From Caprimulgus europaeus (taxonomy: Eukaryota; Chordata; Aves; Caprimulgiformes; Caprimulgidae), in NCBI GenBank assembly GCA_907165065.1, contig OU015544.1, forward strand, positions 372,001-436,000: a DNA stretch of 64,000 nucleotides. Direction: 5' to 3'. Under the pieces are notes generated by a model. The model was not told where the DNA came from. It saw only the letters and a list, made by a program, of their open reading frames with translations, and searched no databases. This document shows positions 1 through 27,600 of the stretch, piece after piece (positions within the stretch are counted from its first letter, which is position 1; every line of letters begins with the position of its first letter). The position numbers were made by a program, and so were the translations under genes.

Positions 1-2632
1 TATTTGTGTGAGTAACCTGCATGCGGTGATGCAGGCAGTAGCAGGGATTCTGTGCAGTGGCTCAAGAAGTCCTTGTCTGTTCCTATGATCTTAAATGAAC
101 CCTTGCAGAACACACAGCAAACTGAAATGTACGTATGTGTGTATACACAGATATGTGTAAAGTATATAACGTGTATATATGTGTTGTGTTGAAAATATAT
201 ATAAATAAAGAGGCATTCCCTCTAGCTTATCTATTGAGAATTGGTTAGCTACAGTTTCTTTTTTAAATGAGCTGATTTTTGGCATGCACAGAGCTAATGA
301 ATATTCATAATTTTTGCCAGTTCTAATTTTAGCCACCTAGAGTCTTCATTACAGGACATACACATAGTCAAAGAGCCTTCTCGAGGGATTGCAGACCGTC
401 CTTGCTCTCGCCATGTGCAGATTTGAAATTATCAACATATTTTTTAAATGATCCTATAAAGCTATACTGGGCTAGGAAGGCAATATAATAAAATGTCATT
501 CTCATAATCTTAATGTTCCGTGGTGGGCCCAAACTCTAGTCTGTGGTTTCATGCGTGTGACTCGGTGAGGCCGAGAGCAACTTCCTTCTGTGAGGTGTTT
601 GTGCACCTTGCATAGGCTGGGCTCAAATTCCACAGGGCGTGTGCCCCATCCATCCACAGCAACTGGTGCCCAGATGGACCTTCAAAGCATTTTAATGCCT
701 AATTTCAAAAATAATCTGCTCTACTGAGTCACAGTGAAGATGATGATAGTCCTGTTTTGTAGCATCCTCATTTATCCCCTTTATGCATACGTTTCTGTAC
801 CGGTGTGTTTATATAATATTGTGTTTACTACATCTGTCTGGCACGATGTTTGGTTTTGAGGCTAGGAGGGAACTTGTGGAGAGAATATTAAAACCAGAGT
901 CGTTCACAGCAAGGCAGCGGTCCTGGGCAGAACGAGCCTGGGTGGCTGCTTCTCCCCAGCAGGTTCTTGGCCCCGTTTGCACCCTGTTCCATCCCAGACT
1001 CTCTGATCCCCAGAGCAGCCTGCTGGGAAGCCGTGCTTCCATGGGATGCGTGGGGAGATGGAGCCCCGCAGTGGGGTCCACTCCAGTTGGGTGGTCCTGA
1101 GCACAAAGACAAGCCATGTGCAGAGCACAGACAGGGAGAGACTGAGGCCACGGTGTGCCCCATGTCCTGCACTGTTTTGGTTTTTTTTTTTAAAGCACTA
1201 TTGATACACGTGCAGGGGAAGTCCAGCTTCCTTTATATAAACTTACTGTTTTATTAAAACTAGTATTTTCACTCAGGTGTTTAAGGAATCCTTTATTTCA
1301 CATCGACAAAAGCATCTCGTGGCAGGGCCACCCCTTGGGCTTTGCGGTTTAACCATCTCTGAGCTGCTCTGGCGGCTCCTGCCCGCAGGCAGGACCACGA
1401 GGCCCCGCACCGCACTGAGGTCCCTCCGCACCGGAGGACACAACCTGCAGGGAACTGCAGCCAGTTGGAAGTAAAACCCGTGTGGCTGCTGGGGCTGGCT
1501 CCGGAGAGCAGCAGTACCTAACTCAGCGTTTTTCTGGTTGGAGTGTCTCAATCTTCCTCCAGGGATGGGAGGGCAGGCGGGATCCTGCTTGTGCTGGGGC
1601 TGGCAGGACTCAGGCTTGTCCCCTTTGTCCCCGCTCCCTGGGTGGTTCAGGCTCACATCAGTGCTGCTGGGCCATGGCCACTTCTAGCACCAAGCGCCCT
1701 GGACACGGTGGTGCCTGGCCCCGGTTTCTCCCTAGACCCACCGTGACTCTGGGTGCAGGGATGGAGGTGCAGAAGCCTGTGCTCAGCCCCTGGCTCAGGT
1801 GGCCGCCTGGCCTCTCCTCTCCCACCCCTCTGGGGCCTCCTCCCCACCCCTGGGGCCAGGTGTTGGGTCTGTTTGAGACTGGTGACACCCGGGATTTCTG
1901 CCCCTGGCCAGGCTGAATTTCTGTTTTTCTCTTGTGGGTCCCTGGCTGTGTACCTCACAGCGGGGGGATGCTGTGGCCACCCACCTCCCTGCAGAGCTCG
2001 CCTGGCCCTGGGCCATGCTGATCCTGGAGGGCAGCCTGGAGTCAGTCCTGAAGCATCTCTGCCCAGCATCCAGGGCGCTTTTGCCCACTGGTGCTTTTCT
2101 CCCCTGCACCTCTGACACCGCTGTGGCAGGTGACCTGGCCAGCAAACCTGGGAGAAGGAAGCTGGTGGCTGTACTAAGAAGAAAGCAACTGATTTTCTTA
2201 AACACACAGATGAAAATTGTTGCTCAGTGTTAAGACATTTTTTTTTTTCTCTTTCCCCTCCCCTGTTATGTACATCCACTTCCAGCACAGTTGCTGTGAA
2301 GCCCCAGGCAGCCCCTGGCAGGTCTGTGACGGCAGCAGGGCGAGAAGGCAGGATGCCCGCTGCAGGGGCAGGGGTGCTCTGCTGCGCAATTCGGAGCCGT
2401 TAGTGGAGGCGGTGGCACACGCAGGTGGACATAATAGCTTTTTGCCTTGGTTTATAACCCAATTTCCATCCTTCGTTGCTTGCCTTCTGGAGCACTTAGT
2501 GCCCTGAAGAAACACCCAAGAGTGGAGAGAATTTGCACTGCTCAGCAGACTCCACAAGTATCTTTGCTTTAATGCTTTAACCACTATAAAGCTCTGGTCT
2601 TTTTTTTTTTTTTTTCTTTTAGAAAAAAATAT
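1..2632. other. 3' flank or possible long 3' UTR of WSCD1
   Basis: No convincing coding sequence. Positions 130-210 are TA/TG-rich simple sequence, and 1330-2060 is GC-rich with overlapping chance frames on both strands. A T run at about 2237-2248 and another at 2601-2620 are the only other compositional features. Part of this may be WSCD1 3' UTR if a distal poly(A) signal is used. Confidence 0.5.
1250..1297 (-). terminator. Two alternative distal poly(A) signals for WSCD1
   Basis: AATAAA occurs on the minus strand at 1297-1292 and at 1255-1250. Using either would give a 3' UTR of about 1.4 kb, more typical of a brain-expressed membrane enzyme gene. The choice between these and the proximal signal needs transcript ends. 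Confidence 0.3.
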
Positions 2633-2638
2633 TTTATT
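2633..2638 (-). terminator. Proximal poly(A) signal AATAAA after the WSCD1 stop
   Basis: AATAAA on the minus strand lies about 30 nt beyond the TGA. It is followed by an A-rich tract (the plus-strand T run at about 2601-2620). A 3' UTR this short is unusual, and the genomic A tract could cause false priming in cDNA data. I see no clear GU-rich downstream element, so this may not be the main site. Confidence 0.35.
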
Positions 2639-2667
2639 TTTAAACACAGTTGAGTGCTACCAGGCCA

Positions 2668-17895
<15,228 letters not shown>

Positions 17896-17917
17896 GCCCT
17901 TACTGAGACCAGTCCCT

Positions 17918-17974
17918 TCACGCCTCCTGACAGGCCCCTGAATCTCTGCCTGGACGGGCGCTGGTTCCTCCCAT
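17918..17974 (-). other. Upstream ORF 3 in the WSCD1 leader (18 codons)
   Basis: ATG at 17974-17972, stop TGA at 17920-17918, ending 22 nt before the WSCD1 ATG. Such a short gap makes efficient reinitiation at the main ATG unlikely, so leaky scanning would be needed. This is inference from known scanning behaviour. Confidence 0.38.
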
Positions 17975-17978
17975 AAGT

Positions 17979-17987
17979 TCAGCCCAT
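17979..17987 (-). other. Upstream ORF 2 in the WSCD1 leader (minimal, 2 codons plus stop)
   Basis: ATG-GGC-TGA. This minimal uORF lies 92 nt upstream of the main start codon. Confidence 0.35.
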
Positions 17988-18073
17988 CACTTCGGTGCCT
18001 TCTCCCAAGGAAGAGCCTTCTCCCTGGCTGGCTGTGGCAGAGCCAGCAGCCTGGCACCGCACTGCTGCCAGCC

Positions 18074-18124
18074 TCAGGCACCCGGCTGGCCGAGGGGCTC
18101 TGCACGCACCCGGCGCAGTGCCAT
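18074..18124 (-). other. Upstream ORF 1 in the WSCD1 leader (16 codons)
   Basis: An ATG at 18124-18122 is followed by 16 codons and a TGA at 18076-18074, entirely upstream of the WSCD1 start. The context has an A at -3 and a G at +4, which is strong. If the leader is transcribed as proposed, this uORF would be met first by scanning ribosomes and could lower WSCD1 translation. The peptide is Arg-rich and unlike anything I recognise. Confidence 0.4.
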
Positions 18125-20534
18125 TGTCGTGCTCCACCAAGCTGCCCAACAGTCTGTGCTTAAACCTGAAACACCAAGAGGGGGAAGGTTGGTTAACAGC
18201 CAAACAGAAAATACCCGTCATCAGGGTGACTTTCCCCCCTTACACTTCCCCCCCCTTTTTTTTTTTTCAGCTGAGTGTTTCTCCATCTGTTGTTTATAAT
18301 TATGCACTTCAGAAACTATAATCCAATGAGAATGATTGATTAAGCAAAAGCTAGTTTCAGATTTTCAGCCTTACTTTTTCTTTCTTTCTTTTAACTTGGC
18401 ATGTACAATACCTTTATGATGGATTGTTTTTGGAAAAAAACTTCCTTCTCTCTTTTGTCAGTAGCCAACATCTCCCTTCTTTGTCACTGGCTGGAACAGG
18501 CAGCCACAGTATAGGCATCTTTTTAGGAAGATATTATAAAATTCCTTCCTTTCAACATACAGTAGCTAAGCTAGAAATGCAGATCAGAAGGAAATGGCAG
18601 TGTGGGTGTGTGGGGAAAAAAAAAAAGAAATTGCATCAACTCACAATAGATAAGATAATTATTAATCTCTTTGCAGCACAATACAGTTAGGCTTTATGCT
18701 GGAAGGGTATTTGGGGAGCTGTGTGAGTTGCTGTGCATGTTGCTTTAAAAGAAACCAGAGATCCTGGGTTTTTTTTAGTAGATATCTGTTGCCAAATACT
18801 GAAGTGTGGATACCATGTATAAAAACTAGTGAATGTTTGAAAAAAAATAATTTCAAGTTTCTCTCTGGACTACTTCTGAGCTTTGCAGGCTTTAGATGTG
18901 CTGATGTATGCCATGATGGGATTGTCTGGGCAAGAAGAGCTCCCTTGTGCTCTAGGGAACCTTTAACCTCCTGTAGCAAATCAAAGCTGGCATCTCCCCA
19001 TAAGTTCCTGTTTTCCCAGTCAATCACTTCTCTGTGGAGCCAGGCAAGTGTTGAGAAAAGATGCAGTGTTTTCCAGAAAAGAAAATATTATGGCTTTTGC
19101 TTAACTTGCATTTGGGGCACACTCTGGAAATCCGCAGTCATGGCAAAGAATCACCCATTCACTGTACTTCTTGTTTCAGTATCTGATTTAAAGTCTTGTG
19201 GATATTCACTTGTGCCTCTTTCTTAAATAGATGCTAGCAATTAAGTCTCCAGCTGTTCCCTTTTTCATTTAGTTGTGCGACTTCTTTCTGTCTTAAGCAG
19301 CAAAGCCCAAAAACGTCTAGGGCAAAAATGTATTAAAGGTCAGCTGAATCTTTTGTCAATTGAGCCTAAATTCCTTTTGTGTGACCTTTCAGCCTCAACT
19401 GCTAAGCAGGGTTGGCACCAGGCAGGAGTCCCTGTCTTCAAATCTTACAAGTTGGGTGGTCTTGAGGACCTGATTTGGATGCTTTTAAAAATTTTTTTGT
19501 TAAAGTTCATGTATGTTGGTCTCAGCTGTATAGCACTGAGTAATTTCCAAAAACATTCTGTGTGTTTACACTTTTGCCAAGAGCTCAGTCGGACAGGGAG
19601 TCTTTGTACCAGTGCCTGTAGATCTGCTAGCAGCCAGGAGCTCAGGAGAGCAAGCAGGTGCAAAGGGCTATGAGGTTGTATCTTGCTGGAGTAAGTGAAG
19701 ACCGCTTCCTTCACTGTAAAAGTTAACACACTCCCTTCTGATCAGCTCCAAAGCCAAAGAAAATGCATTGATTTACACCAGCTGAAGAGCTGACCCTTAA
19801 AGTTAAATTATTGAAAATCTCTGATCAACGTTGTGAGTGCTCAGGAATTACAGTAAAAGGGTCAGAAGTACCTAGACAGATGAACAGAAAATTAGCCATA
19901 ATAGATACTGCAGATTGTGACTGTGCTAATTTATCTGAAGAAGTACTGTCTATCAGCATAGGTATGATTTGATTCAGTAGTTGTTCCTAACATTGGACTG
20001 CTGGAAACTTGAGCTATTCCCACAACAGGCTGTCTAATCTAAAAGAAAGACACCTGCACATATTAGGTGTTTGAGATCCTGACTGGGAAATGCTCCTTAC
20101 AGTACTCGGTATTTTGAGGTAGGGCTTGGCCAACGGAGGAGCAGCCGTGTGCCTTGGTGGCCCAATTTAGTCCCTTCTAATGCCACTGCCTGTTTGAGTC
20201 TTTCAGCAGCTCTCAGCCAAGTTTCTCCATATTTGCAGCGATGTAAGGTGGAAGCTGCATCATCCCCATGACAAAGGGAACCGCCACTTGTCTGGGCAGC
20301 ACATGGCAATGCCTCCCCGTGCCAGGGAAGGCAGGTCTGGCCACCGCCTGCCCAAACAGTGCCTGGGCAGGGCAGGATTGCTGCCTCCCACCTTAGCCGG
20401 TGAAAAGCCCGCTGTGCATCCGCAGAACCAGGGTACCTGCCCAGGATACCGGACCTAACTGAAGCATGCAGCAAGCTCTGCATCCACATGCCAGGGAACG
20501 TTTGGCATTGCTGCTCCTCTTGCTCTGCCTAGTC

Positions 20535-20568
20535 TATTTATTTATTTATTTATTTATTTATCTATTTA
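20535..20568. repeat. (ATTT)n microsatellite
   Basis: About eight tetranucleotide units, with one interruption (TCTA) near the end. Confidence 0.95.
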
Positions 20569-23500
20569 CTAGGGGGAAGCTGATTCTGGGTCTCAAAAGG
20601 CTAACTTTGCCTTTGCCCAGTGGTTGAAAAAGTTAAATGGTACAAGCCAATTTTACTGTCGTCAATATGGCATATATAAATTACCTCCAGATGCATTCGC
20701 CCTCGGTACAGTTGCCATGACAGTACATTGTAGTAAAAAACAACCAAATAAATAAGCAGACTCTCCGCCCACAGCAAGTGCTGCAAATGTGCAACTCCAA
20801 AATTAAATGTTGCTTTTCAGTGGGGACATAGCAGAGAACGCTGCTCACGTTAAAAAAAAAGTCATTTGATTTTTCCATAAACTGCATATTGCAATATCAT
20901 CAAAGCAGGCCTAAAAGAATTGAAGTGCATCACTTTTGATGACGATATTAAAAAGAGTAAGGAGGATATGAACTAGTATCTGGTAATAGAAAATGCATCA
21001 TTTGTCTTTCATACATGTTTTCATTGTAAATGAATGAAGTGAAATGGAAGAAAAGTAGAGTCTTCTGTTCATATTTATCAGTTCTCACAGCCAAAGGGAT
21101 TTTAGGATTATATTAACTGAGAGTTGAGTTAGTTGAGTTATTTTATAAAATAAGGATTTCTTCACTTTACTAGTGACAGGTGAATATTTAACTGTTCAGA
21201 AGTTGGTCTGTCCCAGTGCTGGGCATGTGGTTCATTCAGGTGCTACTGTCAGGCTTTGGAGCATGTGGGATTGGGTGTCAGCTCTAAGAGATGCTTTCCC
21301 AGAGATTTTGCACAAATCTGCAATGCTTGGTAAGGTATGGTCCTACCAGCACCTGCAGAAAAGCTGTTTCTCTTTTCTGCAGCTTTCCTGCAGGCCACAT
21401 TGCTCAGAATCTGCTGCTGTAGGGTCTTGCCATTGCCCAGAAGAGAGAGGTGGCAGAGGCAACAATCCTTGGGGGGACTTTAGTGGCATCCTCTGAAATG
21501 AGCTCTGGCACCATGTAGTGCCCAGCTCCCCTGAACGTGCCCGTCAGCAGCAGCTGGACATTTCTGAGGGGCTGCAGGCCCCCTGGTGAACCCACTGCAG
21601 ATGCTGTGCCTGGCCAGGAACATTGTGTCTGTGTGGAGCTTGATCCTTGTTTCCTACGAGCGGCGTGGTTAACGGGCAGGGGAGCACCCGCGCCGCTGAC
21701 ATGGCTGTAGGAGCTCTTTTGGGAAGGAGACAGAGAAAGGCGTTGTCCATGCGTGCTGCTCGTGTCAGGCCACTCTGGAAACGTGCCCTCCCTGGGTGTC
21801 TTTGCAGTGCTGCCAGGTTATGCACAGCATTGAGAAATGCCAGAGCACAGACTGTGAACTCAGCGCGGTGCATCTCAGACTGCGCTGATGGGACTGAGCA
21901 CCAGACCTGAGGCATTTCCAACTTAAAGTGCTGGTTTTCTTTTAATCCTTATTTTTTCTTTCATCATATAAATAATAGCAGATTTATAACTGCCTTTAAA
22001 AAGTTGCTATAAGGAAAAGCAGGTCAGTACCTTGCTTCCAAATTACCTCACAAAGTGGGATAGAAGATGCCATGGCTAGGCAGCTGCATTAACGTGTATC
22101 AAGAGAAACACAAGAAAAATGCTAAAGTTCTTGGCAATTCTACTCTCACAGCTAAAGAAGTATTTACAGACTTTTTAAGGGAAGACTGAATATTTTCAGT
22201 GATGCTATGAATGCTGGTAGAGGCTGAAGACACTAAAGAAAAGACGGTGAAGAGTTGCTCAGTTGAGGGTTTTTCCTTAATAGGTTGCTCAGTGCAGAAT
22301 CTTTGGTCAATACTGCATTGTTGGCTGCAGCTCATCAATAGTTGATCTTGTCTAAAGTCCTGCAGGATTTTGCAAATTCAGAGTTCCTGGCATGGAAGCA
22401 AGGCTATGTTTTCTATGGTAAACTGAAGGGAATTGGACTCAGGAACACTATCTTTAGAAAAATCCATCCCTCTTTCTCATTTCTCCTCTCTTCTGTCAGC
22501 TTGCTTTGAGGACAAATGTAGTCAGTTAGGACCTAGCTGAAGGATTCTGGTGCACAGCCTTTCTTTCTGATACACACTGCCATTTTCTTGAGGCTGTTTG
22601 GAAAGTCAACGGCAACATCATACTTTGTGAATGCATGTAGGAAGAACTCTTGAGAAGCTGCAAATTTATTGTTGGAATCCTGTCAAACATTTGCAGGTCC
22701 CTTTATTCTGACAGCTAAAAGCACCCTGAGACACCCCAAGTATCTGCCCGTGCCGGTCCCCAGATGGCTGACAGCAAGTGCTTCTCACAGCCGTGCTTCC
22801 ATACGTGGCCAGAGCCTTCTCTTGAGTTTTGAGAACGGGGTTAAAAAAGCAACAAAAATGAGCTGTCTGAGCTCTCCCCTCTTACCTCAAGTGGAATCCA
22901 CAGAGAAATTCCACTTTATCCCAGTTTCCAAATCATGGGATAAGAGAGGAAAATGAAACCATAGTTCACATTTGTGTGGAAAGCAGGACATACTAAAAGT
23001 AAAGCTTAGAAGAAACATCCTGCTACTCCACTGTTTTAAGCCAAAATCCACTCAGATCAAGATACAGGTTGATGCTGATGGATTTTGGCTCGGGTCCATT
23101 GTTACTTTTTCTAGCTCCTTAAGAAAGTGTCATTGGGAATTGTCTCACTGACTTAACAATGTAATTTAGGAATTTATGCAAAGGAATGAAAAAGAGGGGA
23201 TTTTGCAATTCTGTCACCTTTCCTAGTATATTCTTTTACCAGATAGAGAGGAAATTTTCAATGAAGAGTTACTGTAATAGTAATTTCCTTCACTAACTTA
23301 AGCATGTACTTTTCTGTGAGATAAGGTCTGTGGAATATAACCTGGCCATTGACCTTCCTGGCAGTTACAATTCAGTGCTCAAACCAGACCCATCTAGAAT
23401 CCATCAGCCTGGCCTTCCCAGAGCATTTGGTTTCAGATGGGAGAGGCAGAAACACCCCCAACTCTGTCCCTGTGCAGGCGTTCCTCTGCAACTCCAGCTG

Positions 23501-24857
23501 CTGATCTCTGTTGAGGGCAGGATCTCCAGCGCAGGCACAGGAGGATGAGGATGGTCAGTGCCCGTGCTTTGCTCGCACATGTCCTGCATCACCCTCCGGG
23601 TGACACACGCCACGTCATTCAGTTCTGCTGCTGCAGAACTTGCTGCGAGTTTGTAGTTAAATAGAATAAAAAGGTTTCTTCGCCATCTCTTTCCAAGTCA
23701 CTTCCATTTGTTTGATTTAGAGAATAATTTGGCTTTTAAATATTTCTGGAAACTAACTCTTCCACCCCTTTCCCATCAAAATGAAGCTTATCATCTAGGA
23801 TTTTCAGTAAAGTAATGAGGTACCCAGTGAGACACAAGTGAAAAGACCTTCAGCCTGTCTTGACCGCTCTGATGTGTCATGCTAGCTTCCCTAACAAAAG
23901 ATCTGGCCTTGCTATCTGGGCTTTCAGGAGCAATAAGCACTTCTTCAAACTGACAAAGTTTTACTCGTTAGAGGAGGGATGTGTGCTGATGCTACGCACA
24001 TGCTCCCCTCATGAACAACTCTGTCCTGACACGATGCTGCTTTGAGTGTTCCTTTAAGCACAAGATAAGGTCTGTCAGCAAACCAGAAATGAGGCAGAAG
24101 CACTACAATTTCTCCACGTGCCGTAGTGGCAAACGTTGCAGCTTGAGAGGGCTTCCTAGCACGGTTACCGTTCCCTCCCTCACCTGTCCTCCCTTCCCAC
24201 ACTGTGTTGAGACTGCGCTTGCTACGAGATGTAATCAGATTGCAAAGTTATCTTTGATGCTGGTATTGTGTTAAAACTGTGATAAATAAAGCAGAAAAAA
24301 ATCTTGATGCAGTGGTAGCAGGAAGATGGAGAAAAACTATATAATCCATATAACTAGTCAAATCAAGTTGAAAATACACAAGTTAAAAATGTACATAATA
24401 GCCACTGTATACAATGTGGGAGGTGTTTGGTTTAGAGCTGACAGATCATCCGGCTTTGGAAGTGAAAGGCGATGTCAGAGAACAGAGCTGCAGCCTGGAG
24501 CTGCAGAGTCGGTGCTAACTTGTGCAAATCTGGTCACAGCAGCTCTTCTATTCCGCTTTTTTGAGAGCAGTTTTCTCCCCTAGGTGTAACTCTAGGCAGT
24601 AATTTTGGTGGTGACCACAGCAGCCTACGGCGAGGGAAGCAGCAGGTCCAGGAGGGCTTGTTGTGAGACAGTGCTGACCTGGGGAGTGCCCCAGGGACAG
24701 AAGGTAACAGAAGGTGTACCATGGCGACACGGTATCTTTTTCTATTAAGCCAATACTTTTTACCTAGCTCAGTGATAAAGTAATAATCAGGAGAACTGAT
24801 TCCATGCCAGTGTAGAAAGGATGCAGAGATTTGCATGCCTACATTTTATATGTATAC

Positions 24858-24874
24858 ATACACACACACGTGTG
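24858..24874. repeat. Short (CA)n/(GT)n microsatellite
   Basis: A short alternating CA tract turning into GTGTG, next to a TATATGTATA segment. Confidence 0.85.
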
Positions 24875-25706
24875 AATGCATTCTGTACATCGAGGGATGC
24901 GTACTCGATGTATAACGCACAGTCTGCTGTCACCATTCACTGATAAACTCAGACCTATCAGCAAACAGTATTCGTGATCCTAGAAAGTGTTTTGATCAAT
25001 AATAAACCATTCATGCATAATGTACATCCCTTTGATATTAAGAACTTGAGCACCCAGCAAATGATGCCTTATCTGCAGTTTCCAAATAACTCAATATGGT
25101 TCAGTGGCTATAGACTGAAGTTTTGCAATAGGTTGTTGTAAAAAATGTACCATATATTGATTTTTGCCTCAGCCCACAGTAGCTAAAGATCTTTTCCTGC
25201 GTGCAAGGAAATCTGCTGGAATTAAAATAACATGCTGATCTGTAACTAAATCACAGGTATTTAAAAAGTGGCTTTCATAATCCACTCAACATCCAAATTC
25301 TTGCAGCATCCACCTACTAAAATTGGTAGAGTCTATTTATTTAGCACAAGGATGCTTCAGAAACTGTTTAGAGAAGCCGAGCGTGTCAGCCTGCCTCACC
25401 AGGCGATGTGACACAAACACACTTGCATTATCCCTGCCGACTTTCCAAGTCTAATGTTCCGTGGATGCTCAGAGAAGGGCATCTCGAGAGGAAACTGCAA
25501 TCTTTATACATAATGCAGCTAAGGCTCGTGTGATAGATGCCATGGATAAATTTAATAAATCAAACAGGCATTGGGGCCGCAGTGAATGTTAATGCCTCAG
25601 CCTCTGCAAAAAGTTGTTTGGTTATCACTTGTGCCGAGGCCAGCAGACAAACAACGTGCAGAGGGAGATAATGCAAGTGTCGGGAAAAAGAGGAAAAAAA
25701 CCTCAC

Positions 25707-26170
25707 CTTTATGGCCGCGGAACTGGTGTTGTGGCGGGCACAGTCCGAGACAGACCCGTGAAGCGCTGTGAGAGCTGTACCGGCCGTCAGGCGAGTTGGT
25801 CAGCCCCGCTCCCGCCGCCCTGCCCTTCGCCGCGGAGCCAGAGCCGGAGCCGGGGTCCGCCGGAGCCGGGATCCTCCCGAGCGCGCTCCCTCCGCCCGCT
25901 CGTGCCCGCGGCCAGCCCGGCCCCCGCGCTGCCCTGCCCGGCTCCCGCCCCCCGCTGCCTCCCCCGCTCCCCGCGGTGCCTCCCCGGCTTCCTGCGGCAG
26001 CGGGCCGGGCCGGGCCGGAGCAGCCTGGGCGCTTCTGGAGCCCTCGGCCACAGTCGAGCCCCGTGTTTCGTAACGCTCCCCCGGCCTCTCCTCTGCGGCT
26101 GCTGCCGGCGCTGCCCCCGCCGCTGCGGAGCCTCCAGCCCGACCCCTCCACTCGCGTGTTTCTCTCCACG
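25707..26170 (-). other. WSCD1: Putative WSCD1 non-coding first exon inside the CpG island
   Basis: On the minus strand the GC-rich island runs into ATAAAG|GTGAGG, a strong splice donor at 25707/25706. No minus-strand ATG is seen in the segment, which fits a non-coding leader exon. Splicing to the acceptor at 18166 would remove an intron of about 7.5 kb. The 5' end (transcription start) cannot be read from sequence; 26170 is only a rough guess. No transcript evidence is available. Confidence 0.4.
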
Positions 26171-26350
26171 CTCGGGTGGCTGCACAGGCAGAGCTGAGCA
26201 GTGGCAGCGGCTGAGGACCTCCCGCGATCAGCTGAACGGATGCTCCTGCGCTTGCTTCTCGCTGCCGCTCCCCACTAGCGGCAGATCCTCCGTGGACCCA
26301 GACCCCTTCCCAACAGGTCCAGAGGGTCCCAGGAAGGCGAGTCCCCAGCA
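25770..26350. promoter_or_regulatory. CpG island, probable WSCD1 promoter
   Basis: About 580 bp of very GC-rich sequence with dense CpG and many GC-box-like CCCGCCC/GGGCGG-type stretches, in a neighbourhood that is otherwise AT-rich and CpG-poor. No TATA box is obvious. It is the strongest island in the window and lies upstream of WSCD1 in the right orientation. Divergent transcription to the plus strand is possible. The long open frames here on both strands are Gly/Ala/Pro/Arg-rich composition artefacts. Confidence 0.65.
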
Positions 26351-27454
26351 GCCTCCCAGCACCAGCTCGGAGATTTCAGGCAGTTGATTGTTATTCTGGG
26401 CACAGGTAGAGAGAAGTAAATTATTTATAAATGTGAGAGCTGAACGGCAGTTTGCTGGGTGTCCTTAGGACTGCCTGCTCTGCTCTGCTCTGCCGTCTTC
26501 ATGGCACACACTCCTCTCTGCTACTGGTTCACATGGAGATCAATCAATTCATAATTATTCTTAAAGCATCTGCATTTAAATGGGAGTAGGCTGCACCCTC
26601 ATAACTGCCTGTGGTTTTGAAGCATCCCACAATCTTTGCATATTTAAATCAAACCTGTGGAGATTTGTCTCTTGGAGCCAAAGTGGGATGTGGTTCTGGG
26701 GACCCTTGTTTACTTTCCATGCTGAGAAGCAAGGGTCAGTAATATCTGAGCAAACACTTGCCTGGCTGCGAGAAAGCAGCACACAGGGGTATTCTTGGAT
26801 CTGAAATGAATGAGGGAATTCAGGTGCCACGTGGAGACTGATCCTGTTTTGCTTCTGTGTGCTGCACAGCACTTAGCCCCATGGGTTTCAGTGATGCCAC
26901 ATGCATGATCTCTCCGTACCTCGTGTCCCATAAGTGGGTTCAGAACTGCCAGCGCGATGCCAACATTACCTGAATCACACTTGGCTTTCCCAGCTCCACA
27001 TGGCTTAGGAGAAGAGGGGCCTGGCTGTTCATTTCAGATCTCTGCCCACGTGCTAGCTCATTTCAAAGCAGTCTAGTTGTGACGCAGACGTGGATTAGAA
27101 ATGCCCAAAGATAGGAGGGTATAGACTACAAAGATGGGAGGTAGAGTCTAATCTTGTTCACCATCTCGCAAAATCTAGCACAGTGATGCTGGAAAGGTTC
27201 AATCTTTAGTTGGCATCAGCATCAAGGGATGAATTTTACCACCTTTGTGTCTGCATTGCTTTAGTTACCTCTGTGTTTCTCTCTTAGACCCGTGTAAGCA
27301 ACTGCGCTGTGCCTGGTTATTGGAGTTTACCACTTTACCTTTCTTTCTTTTTTTGAAGGCCGTTTTGTCTTGTGTTTTGCCTTAAAAGCGAAGAAATGCA
27401 GGAACTTCTGTTTCGGTTACAGAATATGGGAGATTCCCCTTTGCAAGCACTTTG

Positions 27455-27600
27455 GCCAGGCAGTGGTCCAAGCCGGGGCTGGGCGGGTGGCAGAGCCCCT
27501 CGCCTCGGCGTTGAGCGCACGCAGGCACTGCGCAGCGGGAGCAGAGCCCAGGCCGTTGCCGGCACCCACCACCCGGTAGTGCCTCTTCAGAGGGTGACGG
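27455..27600. promoter_or_regulatory. Small CpG-rich patch
   Basis: About 145 bp with well over ten CpGs in AT-rich surroundings, about 1.3 kb upstream of the main CpG island. It could be an enhancer or alternative promoter. The only evidence is composition. Confidence 0.25.

Larger units (their letters stand above)
17896..18165 (-). other. WSCD1: WSCD1 5' untranslated part of the first coding exon
   Basis: An acceptor, TTGGTGTTTCAG, preceded by a pyrimidine-rich stretch, ends at 18166. The exon would therefore begin at 18165 and give a leader of about 270 nt before the ATG. The leader holds three short upstream ORFs and no ATG in frame with the protein. The acceptor is inferred from sequence only; a different upstream boundary is possible. 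Confidence 0.6.
18166..25706 (-). other. Putative first intron or upstream region of WSCD1
   Basis: 7.5 kb between the proposed leader exons. It contains an (ATTT)n run at 20535, a short CA repeat at 24858 and otherwise unique AT-rich sequence. I found no coding exon and no recognisable mobile element in it. Confidence 0.5.

Noticed and set aside
17896-18105. N-terminal extension of WSCD1 by about 70 residues, in frame
   Set aside because: The frame is open, but the codon at 18105 is GTG and there is no in-frame ATG before 17895. The ATG at 17895 has good context and matches the conserved family start.
25597-26387. Long Gly/Ala/Arg/Pro-rich frames on both strands of the CpG island (about 190 and 257 codons)
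   Set aside because: Composition-driven lack of stops in GC-rich DNA. There are no motifs and no ATG at the frame starts that were checked, and frames overlap on both strands.
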